A stretch of DNA of 64,000 nt from an uncultured Raoultella sp. GTDB taxonomy: Bacteria; Pseudomonadota; Gammaproteobacteria; Enterobacterales; Enterobacteriaceae. The stretch lies in contig CAAEVH010000075.1 in assembly GCA_900759445.1 (NCBI GenBank), positions 1 to 64,000 on the forward strand, given 5' to 3'. Every line of letters starts with the position of its first letter. The stretch's first letter is position 1. Both the position numbers and the translations under genes were made by a program. This document shows, piece by piece, positions 35,334-44,021 of this stretch. The notes beneath the pieces are model-generated. The model did no database searches and was not told the DNA's origin. It was given only the letters and a program-made list of their open reading frames with translations.

Positions 35334-36866
35334 TTAATGGCCCGACATCTTCTGAAGCGGCCCTTTCGGTTTTTTGATTAGCCAGATAATGCCTATGGAC
35401 CCCAGCATCAGAACGGTGGCCGACTGATAGAAATCGTTCGTTGCCAGCATGATGGCCTGACTGTCGATCATTCTCGAAAACAGAGCCGCTGACGTGTCTG
35501 TCGGAATACCGGCCGCGCCCAGCGTGTTGCTGACAATCCCTGGCACGTCAGGATTGATTGCCGTCACCAGCTCCGCTCGGTTAAATTTTGTCATATGTTC
35601 CCAGTAGGTCTGGGTCAGGGAAGAGCCTACCGCCATGCACATGACACGCAGGAAGTTCTGCAGCCCGGAACCGGCTGCCACTTTCTCCGGCGGCAGTTCG
35701 GACACGCCCAGCGAGGTGAGCGTGATAAGGCAGGCGGGAACTCCGGCCCCCAGAACGAACATGGGAACGGCAACTGACATAAAGTCAGCCTGCGACGTCA
35801 GCAGGGCACGCATCACAAAGGAGACCGCCAGTACCCCCATGCCATAGCTCACCAGCAGACGGGGATCGACCTTCGGCAGCAGACGACCAATTATGGGCGA
35901 GCTCAGGACGGCCAGGATCCCCATGGGGCCCGTCGCATACCCGGCCCAGGTTGCCGTGTATCCCATCCATTGCTGTAACCAGAGGGGGGTCAGCACGATA
36001 TTCCCGAAGAAAATACCGAACATCAGACAGAGCGTGACGGTAGATACCACCCAGTTACGTGACTTAAATACGCTCAGATCCAGCACCGGTTGCTCAGCGG
36101 TGAGCTCCCAGATAATCAGCGAGATCAGGGCAATAGCGGCCACAATGGCGCAGACAATGATAATATCCGAGGAAAACCAGTCCAGTTCACGTCCTTTATC
36201 CAGCATGATCTGAAAGGCTGCCACAAAGATGACGAGCAGACCCAGCCCCACGCTGTCCAGCCGGGAACGGCTGATATGTGTTTCTTTCCCCTTCAGCACC
36301 CACCAGGTCCCAAACCCCACAATCAGACCAAAGCCGATATTGATGTAAAATACCCACTGCCAGCTCCAGTTATCCGAGATAAGCCCACCCAGTATCGGAC
36401 CGAATATAGGCGCTACTACCGTCATCATTCCCCAGAGCGCCACGGCAATGTTGGCCTGTTTCTTCGGGAAGGCTGCAAGCAGCAACGTGGAAGAAAGCGG
36501 GATCAGCGGGCCACCGGCAAGCCCCTGCAGCACACGGAAAATGGCCAGGCTCGGTAGTGACCAGGAAAGACCGCAGCAGACAGAAAAAATCACAAATGCA
36601 ACAACAGAAAAAAGGAATACGCGCACCTGACCGAACTGCATCGCCAGCCAGCCGGTCAGCGGCACCGTGATGGCTTCAGCCACCGCATAGGCGGTGATGA
36701 TCCAGATTCCTTCTGTTGTCGACACGCCCAGGTAACCGGATATTGTGGGCATCGCGACGTTAGTAATGGTGGTATCGAGTACCACCATAAAATTCCCGAG
36801 CGAGAGCACGATTGCCGCAACAACCAGTTTGAATCCGGACAGAGGTGGAAATGCTGAACCAGACAT
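35334..36866 (-). CDS. EmrB/QacA-type MFS drug:proton antiporter (DHA2, 14 TM)
   Basis: This 510-aa inner-membrane transporter has about 14 hydrophobic segments and the DHA2 motifs: LDTTITNVAMPTISGYLGVS (motif D1), GWLAMQFGQVRVF (motif A) and FRVLQGLAGGPLIPLS (motif C region). It should pump hydrophobic toxic compounds through the EmrA-like adaptor and NodT-like channel encoded upstream. It starts 3 bases after the emrA-like stop. The family exports uncouplers, nalidixic acid, thiolactomycin and fatty acids; the substrate here is unknown. Confidence 0.92.
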   Translation of the reverse strand: MSGSAFPPLSGFKLVVAAIVLSLGNFMVVLDTTITNVAMPTISGYLGVSTTEGIWIITAYAVAEAITVPLTGWLAMQFGQVRVFLFSVVAFVIFSVCCGLSWSLPSLAIFRVLQGLAGGPLIPLSSTLLLAAFPKKQANIAVALWGMMTVVAPIFGPILGGLISDNWSWQWVFYINIGFGLIVGFGTWWVLKGKETHISRSRLDSVGLGLLVIFVAAFQIMLDKGRELDWFSSDIIIVCAIVAAIALISLIIWELTAEQPVLDLSVFKSRNWVVSTVTLCLMFGIFFGNIVLTPLWLQQWMGYTATWAGYATGPMGILAVLSSPIIGRLLPKVDPRLLVSYGMGVLAVSFVMRALLTSQADFMSVAVPMFVLGAGVPACLITLTSLGVSELPPEKVAAGSGLQNFLRVMCMAVGSSLTQTYWEHMTKFNRAELVTAINPDVPGIVSNTLGAAGIPTDTSAALFSRMIDSQAIMLATNDFYQSATVLMLGSIGIIWLIKKPKGPLQKMSGH

Positions 36867-36869
36867 ACC

Positions 36870-38069
36870 TTATTTCTCCGTGTGGTCATCTCTGGCATTC
36901 GATGTCAGGTCCACCGTCACTTCCATGGACAGCCCGATGCGCAGAGGATTTTTACGCAGTTCTTCCCGCTCCAGACGAACACGCACCGGCAGTCGCTGCA
37001 CGACCTTAATCCAGTTACCCGTGGCATTCTGCGCCGGTATCAGTGAAAGCGCGGAACCGGAGCCTCCGTCAAATCCCTGAACCACACCGTGATAAACAAC
37101 ACCGCTGCCGTACAGGTCTGAAGTCAGCTCTACCTTCTGGCCCGGTCTGACGTCGCTGAGCTGACCTTCCTTGAAATTCGCATCAACATAAATATCCTCG
37201 ATGGGCACAACCCGCATCAGCCGGTTTCCAGCCTGAACATGCTGCCCGATATCCACTGAGCGCTGTGTTACCACTCCATCCACCGGGGCCCGGATAACCA
37301 TACGCGCCAGGTTTATACGGGCCTGATCGAGACGGGTTCTGGCCGCCACCACAATGGGGTTAGTTTCAACGGTACTGTTCAGAAACAGGGCCTCGTTCGC
37401 CTGCCGGGATCCTTTTGCTTCGACACTGCCAGCGCGAGCAGCTTTCAGACTGGCTTCCGCTTCTCCCAGCGCGGCCGTTGCCTCCCGTAATTCTGTCTGC
37501 GCATCCGTAAAATCCTGCTCAGATACGGCCCCGGCTTTCACCAGATTCCGGCGACGTCGCTCATCAAGGGTGGCCTTATCAAACCGGGCTCGTGCCCTCG
37601 CCACATCATGTTCGGCGCTCTGAATACCTGCTTCACGCGAATCAAGCTGTCCGCTCAGAGCGGTGTCATTGGCCATAATCTGCATCACCTTCCGCCGGGC
37701 GCTGCCAAGCTCAGCTTCAGCCTGTGACACCGCAATTCTGGCGTCCGTCTCATCAAGCACGACCAGTACATCACCGGCATGCACAAGCTGCGTGTTGACC
37801 ACATTTACTTTCTTCACCGGTCCGCCGACAAGCGGCGTGACGTCTGCGACTTCGGCAGCGGTATAGGCGTTATCCGTTGAGACGGATTTACCGGCAAAGA
37901 AAATCAGCCAGATGGCATAACCGATGGCGATAAGAATCAGGACGCCACCAAACAAAGCGAATAATTTACGGCGATGCTTTTTTTTATCACCGCTATCCGG
38001 TTTTGCATTCGTGTTATCCAGAGCCCTGTCCATATCCTGTGGGCCGTTTTTATCTTTATCTTCAGTCAT
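36870..38069 (-). CDS. EmrA/HlyD-type membrane-fusion protein
   Basis: This 399-aa adaptor has a charged cytoplasmic N-terminus (about 1-35), one membrane segment (about 37-57), the barrel-sandwich start STDNAYTAAEVADVTPLVGG, a coiled-coil hairpin (about 115-230) and a closing half-domain with IRAPVDGVVTQRSVDIGQ. It links the EmrB-like pump to the outer-membrane channel. Its ATG overlaps the stop of the NodT-like gene by one base (TAATG), and the transporter gene follows after 3 bases. These three genes form a tight tripartite-efflux operon. Confidence 0.92.
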   Translation of the reverse strand: MTEDKDKNGPQDMDRALDNTNAKPDSGDKKKHRRKLFALFGGVLILIAIGYAIWLIFFAGKSVSTDNAYTAAEVADVTPLVGGPVKKVNVVNTQLVHAGDVLVVLDETDARIAVSQAEAELGSARRKVMQIMANDTALSGQLDSREAGIQSAEHDVARARARFDKATLDERRRRNLVKAGAVSEQDFTDAQTELREATAALGEAEASLKAARAGSVEAKGSRQANEALFLNSTVETNPIVVAARTRLDQARINLARMVIRAPVDGVVTQRSVDIGQHVQAGNRLMRVVPIEDIYVDANFKEGQLSDVRPGQKVELTSDLYGSGVVYHGVVQGFDGGSGSALSLIPAQNATGNWIKVVQRLPVRVRLEREELRKNPLRIGLSMEVTVDLTSNARDDHTEK

Positions 38070-39568
38070 TACGGTTTCACCTGCGCATCAAATGTTGAAC
38101 TGGATTCAAATCCGCCCCCAAGGGCCTTGACGAGTGACACATCCAAGACATAACCCCGGGAATGCATGGCTGTATTCGCCAGCTCAGCCTGGAGTAACGC
38201 ATCTTCAGAAATGAGAACTTCCTGATAATCGGCCAGCCCCCCCTGATACCGGGCTTTTGCCAGATGATAAGCTTCCTCGCTGTGGGACAAAGCAGATGCG
38301 GTTGCTTCTGACCTGCCCACCAGAGCAGCAAGGCTCCGTGTAACATCAGCAGTTTCACGTAATGCCTGTGTCAGCGCCTCGTTATACGACGCCACCGCAT
38401 ATTCATATTCCGCTCTCGCACCTTTATAGTTGGCGCGTAAACGCCCGCCTTCAAAAAGGGGTAAGCTGATGGCAGGTCCGACGCTCCCGATATCAGAGCC
38501 CGAGCTGAACAGGTTATTCAGCCCCAGTGACTGGTATCCGACGAAGGCCATCAGGTTCACGTTCGGGTAAAACTGCGCTCTGGCAACACCGATATTGCTG
38601 GCGGCGGCTTCAACCCGCCACCGTGCGGCCACCACTTCCGGATTGCGTCCGAGCAGGTTTGCGTTCAGCGCATCAGGTAACCCGACAGGGCGGCGCATCT
38701 GCAACCGGGGTCTGAGGATATCCAGCCCTCTGTCCGGCCCCCGGCCCAGTAAAGCCGCGATGCCGTTTTGGGTTAATTTGATTTGCTCATCGGCTTCAGC
38801 CAGCGCCGCTCTGGCGACATCCAGCCGGGCACCGCTTTCTTCCACGGAGACTCTGGAATCAAGTCCCTGAGCATGGCGTAACTGCACCAGCCTGACGGTA
38901 TCCGTCCGGTTACGCAGTTGTCGGGCCGCAATGTCACGACTGTCATACTGGTACTGCAGACGGATATAAGCGTCCGCGAGCATCGTCGTCAGCATCAGTT
39001 TCGCGGCGGCGGCATCTGCCTCAGCAGCGCTGGCTTCGGATGTCGCGGCACGCAGCGCATCCCGGTTTTTACCCCAGAAATCCAGTTCCCAGCTAAAGTT
39101 GAGGCTGGCCTGCCCCATATCATTCCATCCGTGCGGCACGGCTGTTTTAGGGTAGATGTAGTTGTAGCTGAGCTTCTCTTTATCAATGGACGCGCTGGCG
39201 TCCATTGACGGGTATAACCGGGAACGGGCGACACCGGTTCTGGCCGTGGCTTCACGCACCCGGGCTTCTGCCTGTGCCAGAGAAGGTGAATGCGCGGTGG
39301 CTTCACTCATCAGCTGGTTAAGCTGCGTATCGCCGAAGGCCATCCACCATTTTTCCTGCGGCCAGTCAGCATGCGGAGCGGAAAAACTGCGTTGTGAAAT
39401 CAGCGCCGCAGCCTGCTCCGGCTGAGGAGCAGTTCCCAGATCGGGGATCGCAGCACATGACCCCAAAGCAAGACTGAGCACGGAGATAACACATCCTTTC
39501 AGATAATGCGGACGGTACCTTACTGACTTCGTCCCATGTGCAAATCTGTAACCTGACACACACCTCAT
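38069..39568 (-). CDS. NodT-family outer-membrane efflux lipoprotein
   Basis: This 499-aa TolC/OprM-like channel is of the RND/MFS outer-membrane lipoprotein type. A lipobox ALGSC (Cys near residue 38) follows a hydrophobic stretch, and two OEP repeats follow with the typical AQFYPNVNLMAFVGYQS and ISLPLFEGGRLRANY segments. The N-terminus before the signal peptide is longer than usual (about 20 extra residues), and the ATG at 39568 has only a weak ribosome-binding site; no alternative ATG or GTG is visible in frame, so the start is uncertain. It is the first gene of the efflux operon, divergent from the TetR gene. Confidence 0.9.
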   Translation of the reverse strand: MRCVSGYRFAHGTKSVRYRPHYLKGCVISVLSLALGSCAAIPDLGTAPQPEQAAALISQRSFSAPHADWPQEKWWMAFGDTQLNQLMSEATAHSPSLAQAEARVREATARTGVARSRLYPSMDASASIDKEKLSYNYIYPKTAVPHGWNDMGQASLNFSWELDFWGKNRDALRAATSEASAAEADAAAAKLMLTTMLADAYIRLQYQYDSRDIAARQLRNRTDTVRLVQLRHAQGLDSRVSVEESGARLDVARAALAEADEQIKLTQNGIAALLGRGPDRGLDILRPRLQMRRPVGLPDALNANLLGRNPEVVAARWRVEAAASNIGVARAQFYPNVNLMAFVGYQSLGLNNLFSSGSDIGSVGPAISLPLFEGGRLRANYKGARAEYEYAVASYNEALTQALRETADVTRSLAALVGRSEATASALSHSEEAYHLAKARYQGGLADYQEVLISEDALLQAELANTAMHSRGYVLDVSLVKALGGGFESSSTFDAQVKP

Positions 39569-39610
39569 TCTTGATCGCCCTGTTTATTCTAGTTTACGGC
39601 GAACAAAGTA

Positions 39611-39622
39611 AACCGATCGGTT
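39611..39622. promoter_or_regulatory. Putative TetR operator between tetR-like and efflux genes
   Basis: AACCGATCGGTT is a perfect 12-bp palindrome in the divergent promoter region, immediately followed by CGGTAC. AcrR/TtgR-type repressors bind similar palindromes. A related CGAACCGT / ACCGTTCG element stands at 40629-40644 in front of the next gene, which supports a common repressor. Confidence 0.6.
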
Positions 39623-39753
39623 CGGTACAGTCAAGACCAAATTTCACTCAACTACGTCGCAAAAATACGTGAGTAGCACTCAGGCCTGAACGATATGATT
39701 TCGAGTTTCATCTTATGGTAAGATCAAGCTTTATTCCGGATAAGGAAGTGCAG

Positions 39754-40428
39754 ATGTCGGTATCAACAAAGACCTCAATTGACACTAGAAGAAAAAATAA
39801 AATACTTTCTAATGATATAGTTAGTAACTTACCTGAAAAAGCACAACGCGTGCTTGAAGGAGCAAAAGCTATTTTTCTGGAAAGAGGCTATGCAGCAGCA
39901 TCAACAGATATGATCCAACAGGCTGCTGGAGTCTCAAAATCAACCGTATATGCATATTATCCAAATAAAGAAGCATTATTTACAGCAGTGATTGAAATAG
40001 AATGTGAGCGTTTTCTTCAAAAAGTACATAAAATTAAAATTTCGGGAAAAGATATTTATGATAAATTATTTAAAATAGCCCGAACGTATCTGGATATTGT
40101 GCTTTCGGAAAATGGCCTCGCTCTCTACCGTGTTGTAGCTTCTGAAACACCGCGTTTTCCTGAATTAGGTAGACGTTTCTATTTAGCAGGTCCAGAAAAG
40201 ATAAATAACATTGTTGAAGAAATACTACAACAAGCTGAATCTAAAGGAGAAATCTCGTTAGGTGGTATTGGGCGAAATGCAGTTGCTTCCTTATTCGTGA
40301 ATATGGTACGCGGTGAGCCTCAAATACAGTGCTTAATGCATCCAAAATCTTCCACTTCTGCTGCACAGCGTGATCAATGGGCAAAGGATGCGGTCAATGC
40401 CTTTTTATTAGCCTTTCGTAAAGGATAA
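39754..40428 (+). CDS. TetR-family regulator of the efflux operon
   Basis: This 224-aa protein has an N-terminal TetR helix-turn-helix (about residues 30-77: GYAAASTDMIQQAAGVSKSTVYAYYPNKEALF) and an AefR-like C-terminal ligand domain. It is divergent from the efflux operon with a palindromic operator between, the standard arrangement for a local repressor released by the pump substrate. I chose the ATG at 39754 with AAGGAAG six bases upstream rather than the ATG at 39715. The gene is clearly more AT-rich than the efflux and cyo genes, suggesting a separate origin. Confidence 0.85.
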   Translation: MSVSTKTSIDTRRKNKILSNDIVSNLPEKAQRVLEGAKAIFLERGYAAASTDMIQQAAGVSKSTVYAYYPNKEALFTAVIEIECERFLQKVHKIKISGKDIYDKLFKIARTYLDIVLSENGLALYRVVASETPRFPELGRRFYLAGPEKINNIVEEILQQAESKGEISLGGIGRNAVASLFVNMVRGEPQIQCLMHPKSSTSAAQRDQWAKDAVNAFLLAFRKG

Positions 40429-40489
40429 TTATAATCTCCAGTTTTAAAGAAATTAGAAGATGCTCAGGAGTTTATAATATTATCAATTT

Positions 40490-40511
40490 GTTCCATATTA
40501 TTATATGGAAC
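40490..40511. terminator. Hairpin downstream of tetR-like gene
   Basis: A 9-bp stem GTTCCATAT / ATATGGAAC with a 4-base loop lies 61 bases after the stop. No T-run follows, so terminator function is uncertain. Confidence 0.35.
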
Positions 40512-40628
40512 ACTACCATCAAGTGGATTACATTTTCCGAATCGTTCTTCTCTATAACTCCAGGCGACTAAATTTAGTTAGCGCCCTAACTTGCCTCTTG
40601 ACAGAAATTTTGTCTATCCTGATCAAAT

Positions 40629-40644
40629 CGAACCGTACCGTTCG
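40629..40644. promoter_or_regulatory. Second TetR-type operator-like palindrome
   Basis: CGAACCGTACCGTTCG is an imperfect 16-bp palindrome just upstream of the ribosome-binding site (CAGGAG) of the ORF at 40666. It shares the CGGTTCG core (reverse complement) with the 39611 site, suggesting control by the same TetR protein. Confidence 0.5.
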
Positions 40645-40665
40645 TTTTAGTCAGGAGACGTTAGC

Positions 40666-41142
40666 ATGATCGGAGTAGTAAGGTTTTCAGAACTAATGGA
40701 GCACTGGGAGGCAATTTCTCTACCAGCACCAGGAAGCATCTATGAGCCAAAGCAGCGCTCAAGCAACTGCCTCAAACATAACCCTTGCAACATAAAAGAT
40801 TGGATTACTATTGAATTCTCTCAACAGGGATCCTACAAACGAAAATATGAAAATTTTCGCCATAAAGATCTTGTACTACTACTCTTTATTATTTCGGCTC
40901 GATATTTTATTCATAGAGTTTTATCTTCGTTAGTCTTAATATTATTCAGTTCATCCTTCATTATGCTCTCAGGAAATTGTCTCCTCATCCATAGTTACGA
41001 GAGAAAATTTCATAGCGAACTAAAAACTAGTTTAACAATTTTATTTTTAAACTCTTTACTTTATAAAATAGGGTTCATTTGTACATTATCGATAATATTC
41101 ATGAATAATGAAACAGTGAATCGTAATTTAAGTTTTGCATAG
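40666..41142 (+). CDS. Hypothetical membrane protein, AT-rich
   Basis: This is a 158-aa frame with a good ribosome-binding site (CAGGAG) and a TetR-operator-like palindrome upstream. The first 60 residues are polar; the rest contains about three hydrophobic segments (about 67-84, 85-108 and 122-146). I recognise no family. The composition is much more AT-rich than the efflux genes. It could be a real small membrane protein under TetR control, or the fused remnant of a broken gene, since the N-terminus and the hydrophobic part read like different proteins. Confidence 0.4.
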   Translation: MIGVVRFSELMEHWEAISLPAPGSIYEPKQRSSNCLKHNPCNIKDWITIEFSQQGSYKRKYENFRHKDLVLLLFIISARYFIHRVLSSLVLILFSSSFIMLSGNCLLIHSYERKFHSELKTSLTILFLNSLLYKIGFICTLSIIFMNNETVNRNLSFA

Positions 41143-41166
41143 AAAAATATGTAAAAGGAGTTTTTC

Positions 41167-42093
41167 ATGTTGAAAAGCAGCGAGATCATAAACGGTTCGC
41201 TTCCGAAACCTGACTGGGTAACCATACAAGAAGCCGTTAACATAATTAATACAGAGAGCAACGAAAGAATCAAAGAGAGTGATATTTACCGTTATGCATT
41301 ATATAATAAAATTAATCTCGCCATATACTTTCAATCTCCAATTATTCTGAGAAAAATAAAATATGCATTTCAAAAAGTAAAAATGCATCCAGCTAGAGGG
41401 ACATTGATTCATCGTTTATGTCTGCTAGAAAAAAATAGCTTTATTAATGGATGGGACTCAATTTTCAGTACTGAGGGCAGATACGTCCACTCCACACAAA
41501 ATATTATTGATACATCACTTATTGGGTTTGAATGTATTTTAATAAAGCAATTTCTCGCATGCTCATTGAATATACCATTACCAATTATTGGGAAAAACAC
41601 GGTAAATTATGGCATCACTGTTACTATGTCCAATGAAGTTTTTCAGCTGTTTGAAAAAACAACCTGGAAGTGTAGAATTGAACATCAAATAAAAAACCTA
41701 CCAACAGATCTGGCGTTTGATATTATGGAGAGAATTTCTTCAGAGGGAACGATAAATCAAAATACAAAGCAAGAATATTTCCCCCTCTATAATTTGCCTC
41801 AGGATTCCTGCTTTGTTATTCGTTACTCAGAGATTGAGAAACTAATTAGCACCCAGGTTACAGAGAAATCCCTCCCCTCTTCAACTAGAATATCCACACC
41901 CTTGTCAAGGTTATTTTGGCTCGCTTGTAGGCACAATGATGTTATCAGTCCATTAATAAAACAACCCTATAAATTATTGACAATTTTTGAAGAATGGGCG
42001 GCAGCTGATGGTATCACTGACCGTCTAAGCGGTGATACTTTAAAAACAGCACTAGAGCGTGGCTCCCCTCCGTCCTCATCCTTATTAAATTGA
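41167..42093 (+). CDS. Hypothetical protein, ICE backbone position, AT-rich
   Basis: This 308-aa soluble protein follows a strong site (AAAAGGAG). The N-terminal 65 residues (VTIQEAVNIIN, KESDIYRYALYNKINL) have the pattern of an excisionase-like winged-helix DNA-binding segment. The middle and C-terminal parts show no motif I know. It stands before alpA on the same strand. A regulatory role in the element is plausible but is only an inference from the N-terminal pattern and position. A hairpin follows it at 42138. Confidence 0.55.
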   Translation: MLKSSEIINGSLPKPDWVTIQEAVNIINTESNERIKESDIYRYALYNKINLAIYFQSPIILRKIKYAFQKVKMHPARGTLIHRLCLLEKNSFINGWDSIFSTEGRYVHSTQNIIDTSLIGFECILIKQFLACSLNIPLPIIGKNTVNYGITVTMSNEVFQLFEKTTWKCRIEHQIKNLPTDLAFDIMERISSEGTINQNTKQEYFPLYNLPQDSCFVIRYSEIEKLISTQVTEKSLPSSTRISTPLSRLFWLACRHNDVISPLIKQPYKLLTIFEEWAAADGITDRLSGDTLKTALERGSPPSSSLLN

Positions 42094-42137
42094 TATTGTG
42101 TTTATCTGTCAACAATATGATCCCGTATTTAGTTTAT

Positions 42138-42160
42138 TAAACCCCGTAATACGGGGTTTA
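42138..42160 (+). terminator. Hairpin after the 308-aa hypothetical gene
   Basis: A perfect 10-bp stem TAAACCCCGT / ACGGGGTTTA with an AAT loop lies 45 bases after the stop codon. It is not followed by a T-run. Confidence 0.5.
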
Positions 42161-42239
42161 CCACTACCACTTCTCCTTCCGTTATGCTTTTTTATTATCT
42201 CCAGGCATACCAATGTTTGTTTTGCTACAGGAGACAATC

Positions 42240-42425
42240 ATGACATCACATCAGTTATTACGCTTAAAAAAGGTTGAAGAAAAAACCGGCTTGAAACGTT
42301 CACAAATCTATCTGTATATGAAAGAGGGTACATTTCCTCGTTCAATAAAAATCGGACCAGCCAGTGTGGCCTGGCTGGAATCAGAAATTGACGAATGGAT
42401 CAATATTAAATTGTCCCGGCGCTAA
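42240..42425 (+). CDS. alpA: AlpA-family DNA-binding regulator
   Basis: This 61-aa protein is of the phage AlpA/excisionase type: a helix-turn-helix (LKKVEEKTGLKRSQIYLYMK) followed by the conserved FPRSIKIGPASVAWLESEIDEWI. AlpA proteins activate the integrase or act as the excisionase of P4-like elements, so it probably controls excision of this ICE. I chose the ATG at 42240 because CAGGAG precedes it; nine extra codons are open upstream. Confidence 0.9.
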   Translation: MTSHQLLRLKKVEEKTGLKRSQIYLYMKEGTFPRSIKIGPASVAWLESEIDEWINIKLSRR

Positions 42426-42546
42426 ACGCGGTCAAGGGAAGGCGAATTAAAGCAACTGATTCAACTAAATACCCTCCAACAGGCTATATACCCAGATATT
42501 TCTGCATCTATCTTGCCTGTTGAACAAAATATACGGAATACATATT

Positions 42547-43134
42547 ATGATCCCTTCACTAAATTACGCCGTACTCACCAATGCCCTGCAGGCGCTTAAT
42601 GAAGGCAATATTCGTCACTGTGAAGATCTCGGTTTCACATTTGACGAAATGAATGCCCTCAGCCAGCTCTCGCCAGATGCACTCTTTACGCTGAGCCGAG
42701 CAGCCGCGCCTTTTATCGCAGTCTCGCTACGCCACGATGTTCTGCACCAGTTGCTGGCCCATTCTGGTCAGGAAGAACAGCGCCGACAACTAATTGACCG
42801 GGCCATACGACTGGGCGGCTCCATCGCACTGATGAACCACTATTTTGGTCTCACCTCCAATGAAGTCTGCCTTCGCCGTCGGTTGCTGGGTGTCAGCGTG
42901 CCGTATGGCCGAACGCCTGAACCGGATGAAAAGACAGATGTGGCTATCTGGTTGCAATGGCAGCAGCGCAGGGTAGAAAACCTTGAATCGCCCGATGCAC
43001 TGATCACCATGATGCAGGTGACGGAAATCCTGCAGCCAGAGGCCGAAGCGCTGTCACTCACCACGGTCTGGAAACGTATCGCACTGTGCGAACAGGAAGC
43101 CGCTACTGGCAGGAGGACTCTCCATGCCGGATGA
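42547..43134 (+). CDS. DUF2857-family protein (ICE backbone)
   Basis: This 195-aa soluble protein resembles the DUF2857 family found beside transfer genes of enterobacterial and Pseudomonas ICEs. Typical stretches are LNYAVLTNALQALNEGNI near the start and ALMNHYFGLTSNEVCLRRRLLGV in the middle. Its function is not established; some relatives stand next to activator genes of conjugation. The last 11 bases overlap the next gene, and codon use is like the transfer genes that follow. Confidence 0.7.
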   Translation: MIPSLNYAVLTNALQALNEGNIRHCEDLGFTFDEMNALSQLSPDALFTLSRAAAPFIAVSLRHDVLHQLLAHSGQEEQRRQLIDRAIRLGGSIALMNHYFGLTSNEVCLRRRLLGVSVPYGRTPEPDEKTDVAIWLQWQQRRVENLESPDALITMMQVTEILQPEAEALSLTTVWKRIALCEQEAATGRRTLHAG

Positions 43135-43333
43135 GATCGACCGCGATCAGGAATTTAATGAACAGCGACTGGAGGAGATGATTGAGCAGAACCGTTTTAA
43201 GCCGGGTTCAACACCATCATTATTTCACTGTCGTATATGTGGTAAACCTATTCCTGAAAAACGACGGCAGACTCTGCCGGGCATAACCACCTGTACAGAA
43301 TGTCAGGAACAACTTGAGCATCGCAGACGCTAA
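43124..43333 (+). CDS. Small TraR/DksA-type zinc-finger protein
   Basis: This 69-aa protein has a C-terminal DksA/TraR finger, C-x2-C...C-x2-C (FHCRICGKPIPEKRR and TTCTECQEQLEHRRR), at about residues 42-63. TraR-type proteins bind RNA polymerase in the secondary channel and mimic ppGpp/DksA, altering transcription for conjugation. The N-terminal helix begins DEIDRDQEFNEQRLEEM, as in TraR. It overlaps the DUF2857 gene by 11 bases, so the two are coupled. Confidence 0.85.
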   Translation: MPDEIDRDQEFNEQRLEEMIEQNRFKPGSTPSLFHCRICGKPIPEKRRQTLPGITTCTECQEQLEHRRR

Positions 43334-43729
43334 TAATAGCGATAAAGACGTTCGGGGATATTATTTCTCTGCACGTCTTTCTGTTTCCATTAAAATAGAA
43401 TGCCTTCTTTATTATCTGTTCTGCATCCTTCTCCCTCTTTCCGCATCTGATAATCCTCGCCAGTTTATCTCTCTTATTTTTGTTTTGAATTTATCGTTTA
43501 TATCCCGCACTGAATATCTGATTCTGAAAATGCCATAACAACATGGTTGCCCTGATGGACGTTCATTCGTCCAGGCCGGGGATTGTTCTTTAACAAATTG
43601 GATCGGGCTGTCACGTAACCACAATTCAGGGTGCCGCTGAATGTTCTCGCTGACCCGTTAAAACCGGAATGCAGAACCGGGATGTGACCTTTTTATTGCT
43701 TTCACGGCTATTTTATTAAAGGAAATACC
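43334..43729. promoter_or_regulatory. 396-bp leader upstream of the T4SS gene cluster
   Basis: I see no gene here. The stretch is AT-rich up to 43540 and GC-richer after. A hairpin TGGACG / CGTCCA (43556-43573) lies in the second half, followed by a conserved-looking leader with several short inverted repeats before the AAAGGA of the gene at 43730. The promoter of the virB operon is expected here. Confidence 0.4.
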
Positions 43730-43951
43730 ATGAGAAAACCCAATTATCACGTCTTTATCACTCAGGAAAGTCAGCCCGATGCACAGGGCGAGAAAAACAC
43801 GTACTGGACCAGGGTTGGTGTGGCCTTCGCACATAACGGTAAGCCTGGCCTGAATATCGTGCTGATCCCCGGTATTGCGGTTTCAGGCAGGCTGGTACTG
43901 CTTGAACCGAGAGAAGAGAGTGACATTTCACAGGATGCCGCAGCCGTTTAA
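43730..43951 (+). CDS. Small conserved ICE protein of unknown function
   Basis: This 73-aa soluble protein begins RKPNYHVFITQES, contains a compact beta-rich middle (YWTRVGVAFAHNGKPGLNIVLIPG) and ends in an acidic tail. AAAGGA precedes the ATG. Its position directly before virB1 and its size suggest a conserved member of the transfer cluster. I know no function for it. Confidence 0.65.
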   Translation: MRKPNYHVFITQESQPDAQGEKNTYWTRVGVAFAHNGKPGLNIVLIPGIAVSGRLVLLEPREESDISQDAAAV

Positions 43952-44021
43952 CCCGCTTTTGTCCTTCTCCCCGGTAACGTGTTTTTGTATACGCTGCCGG
44001 ACCCACGGTTACGAGGCCACT

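Noticed and set aside
40666..41142. The 158-aa ORF as a heme O synthase (CyoE) fragment completing the cyo set
   Set aside because: It has no prenyltransferase Asp motif, lies on the opposite strand and has a different base composition.
43875..44021. An extended N-terminus for VirB1 starting at 43875
   Set aside because: It overlaps the preceding small gene and adds about 49 residues unlike any VirB1; the ATG at 44022 gives the standard start.
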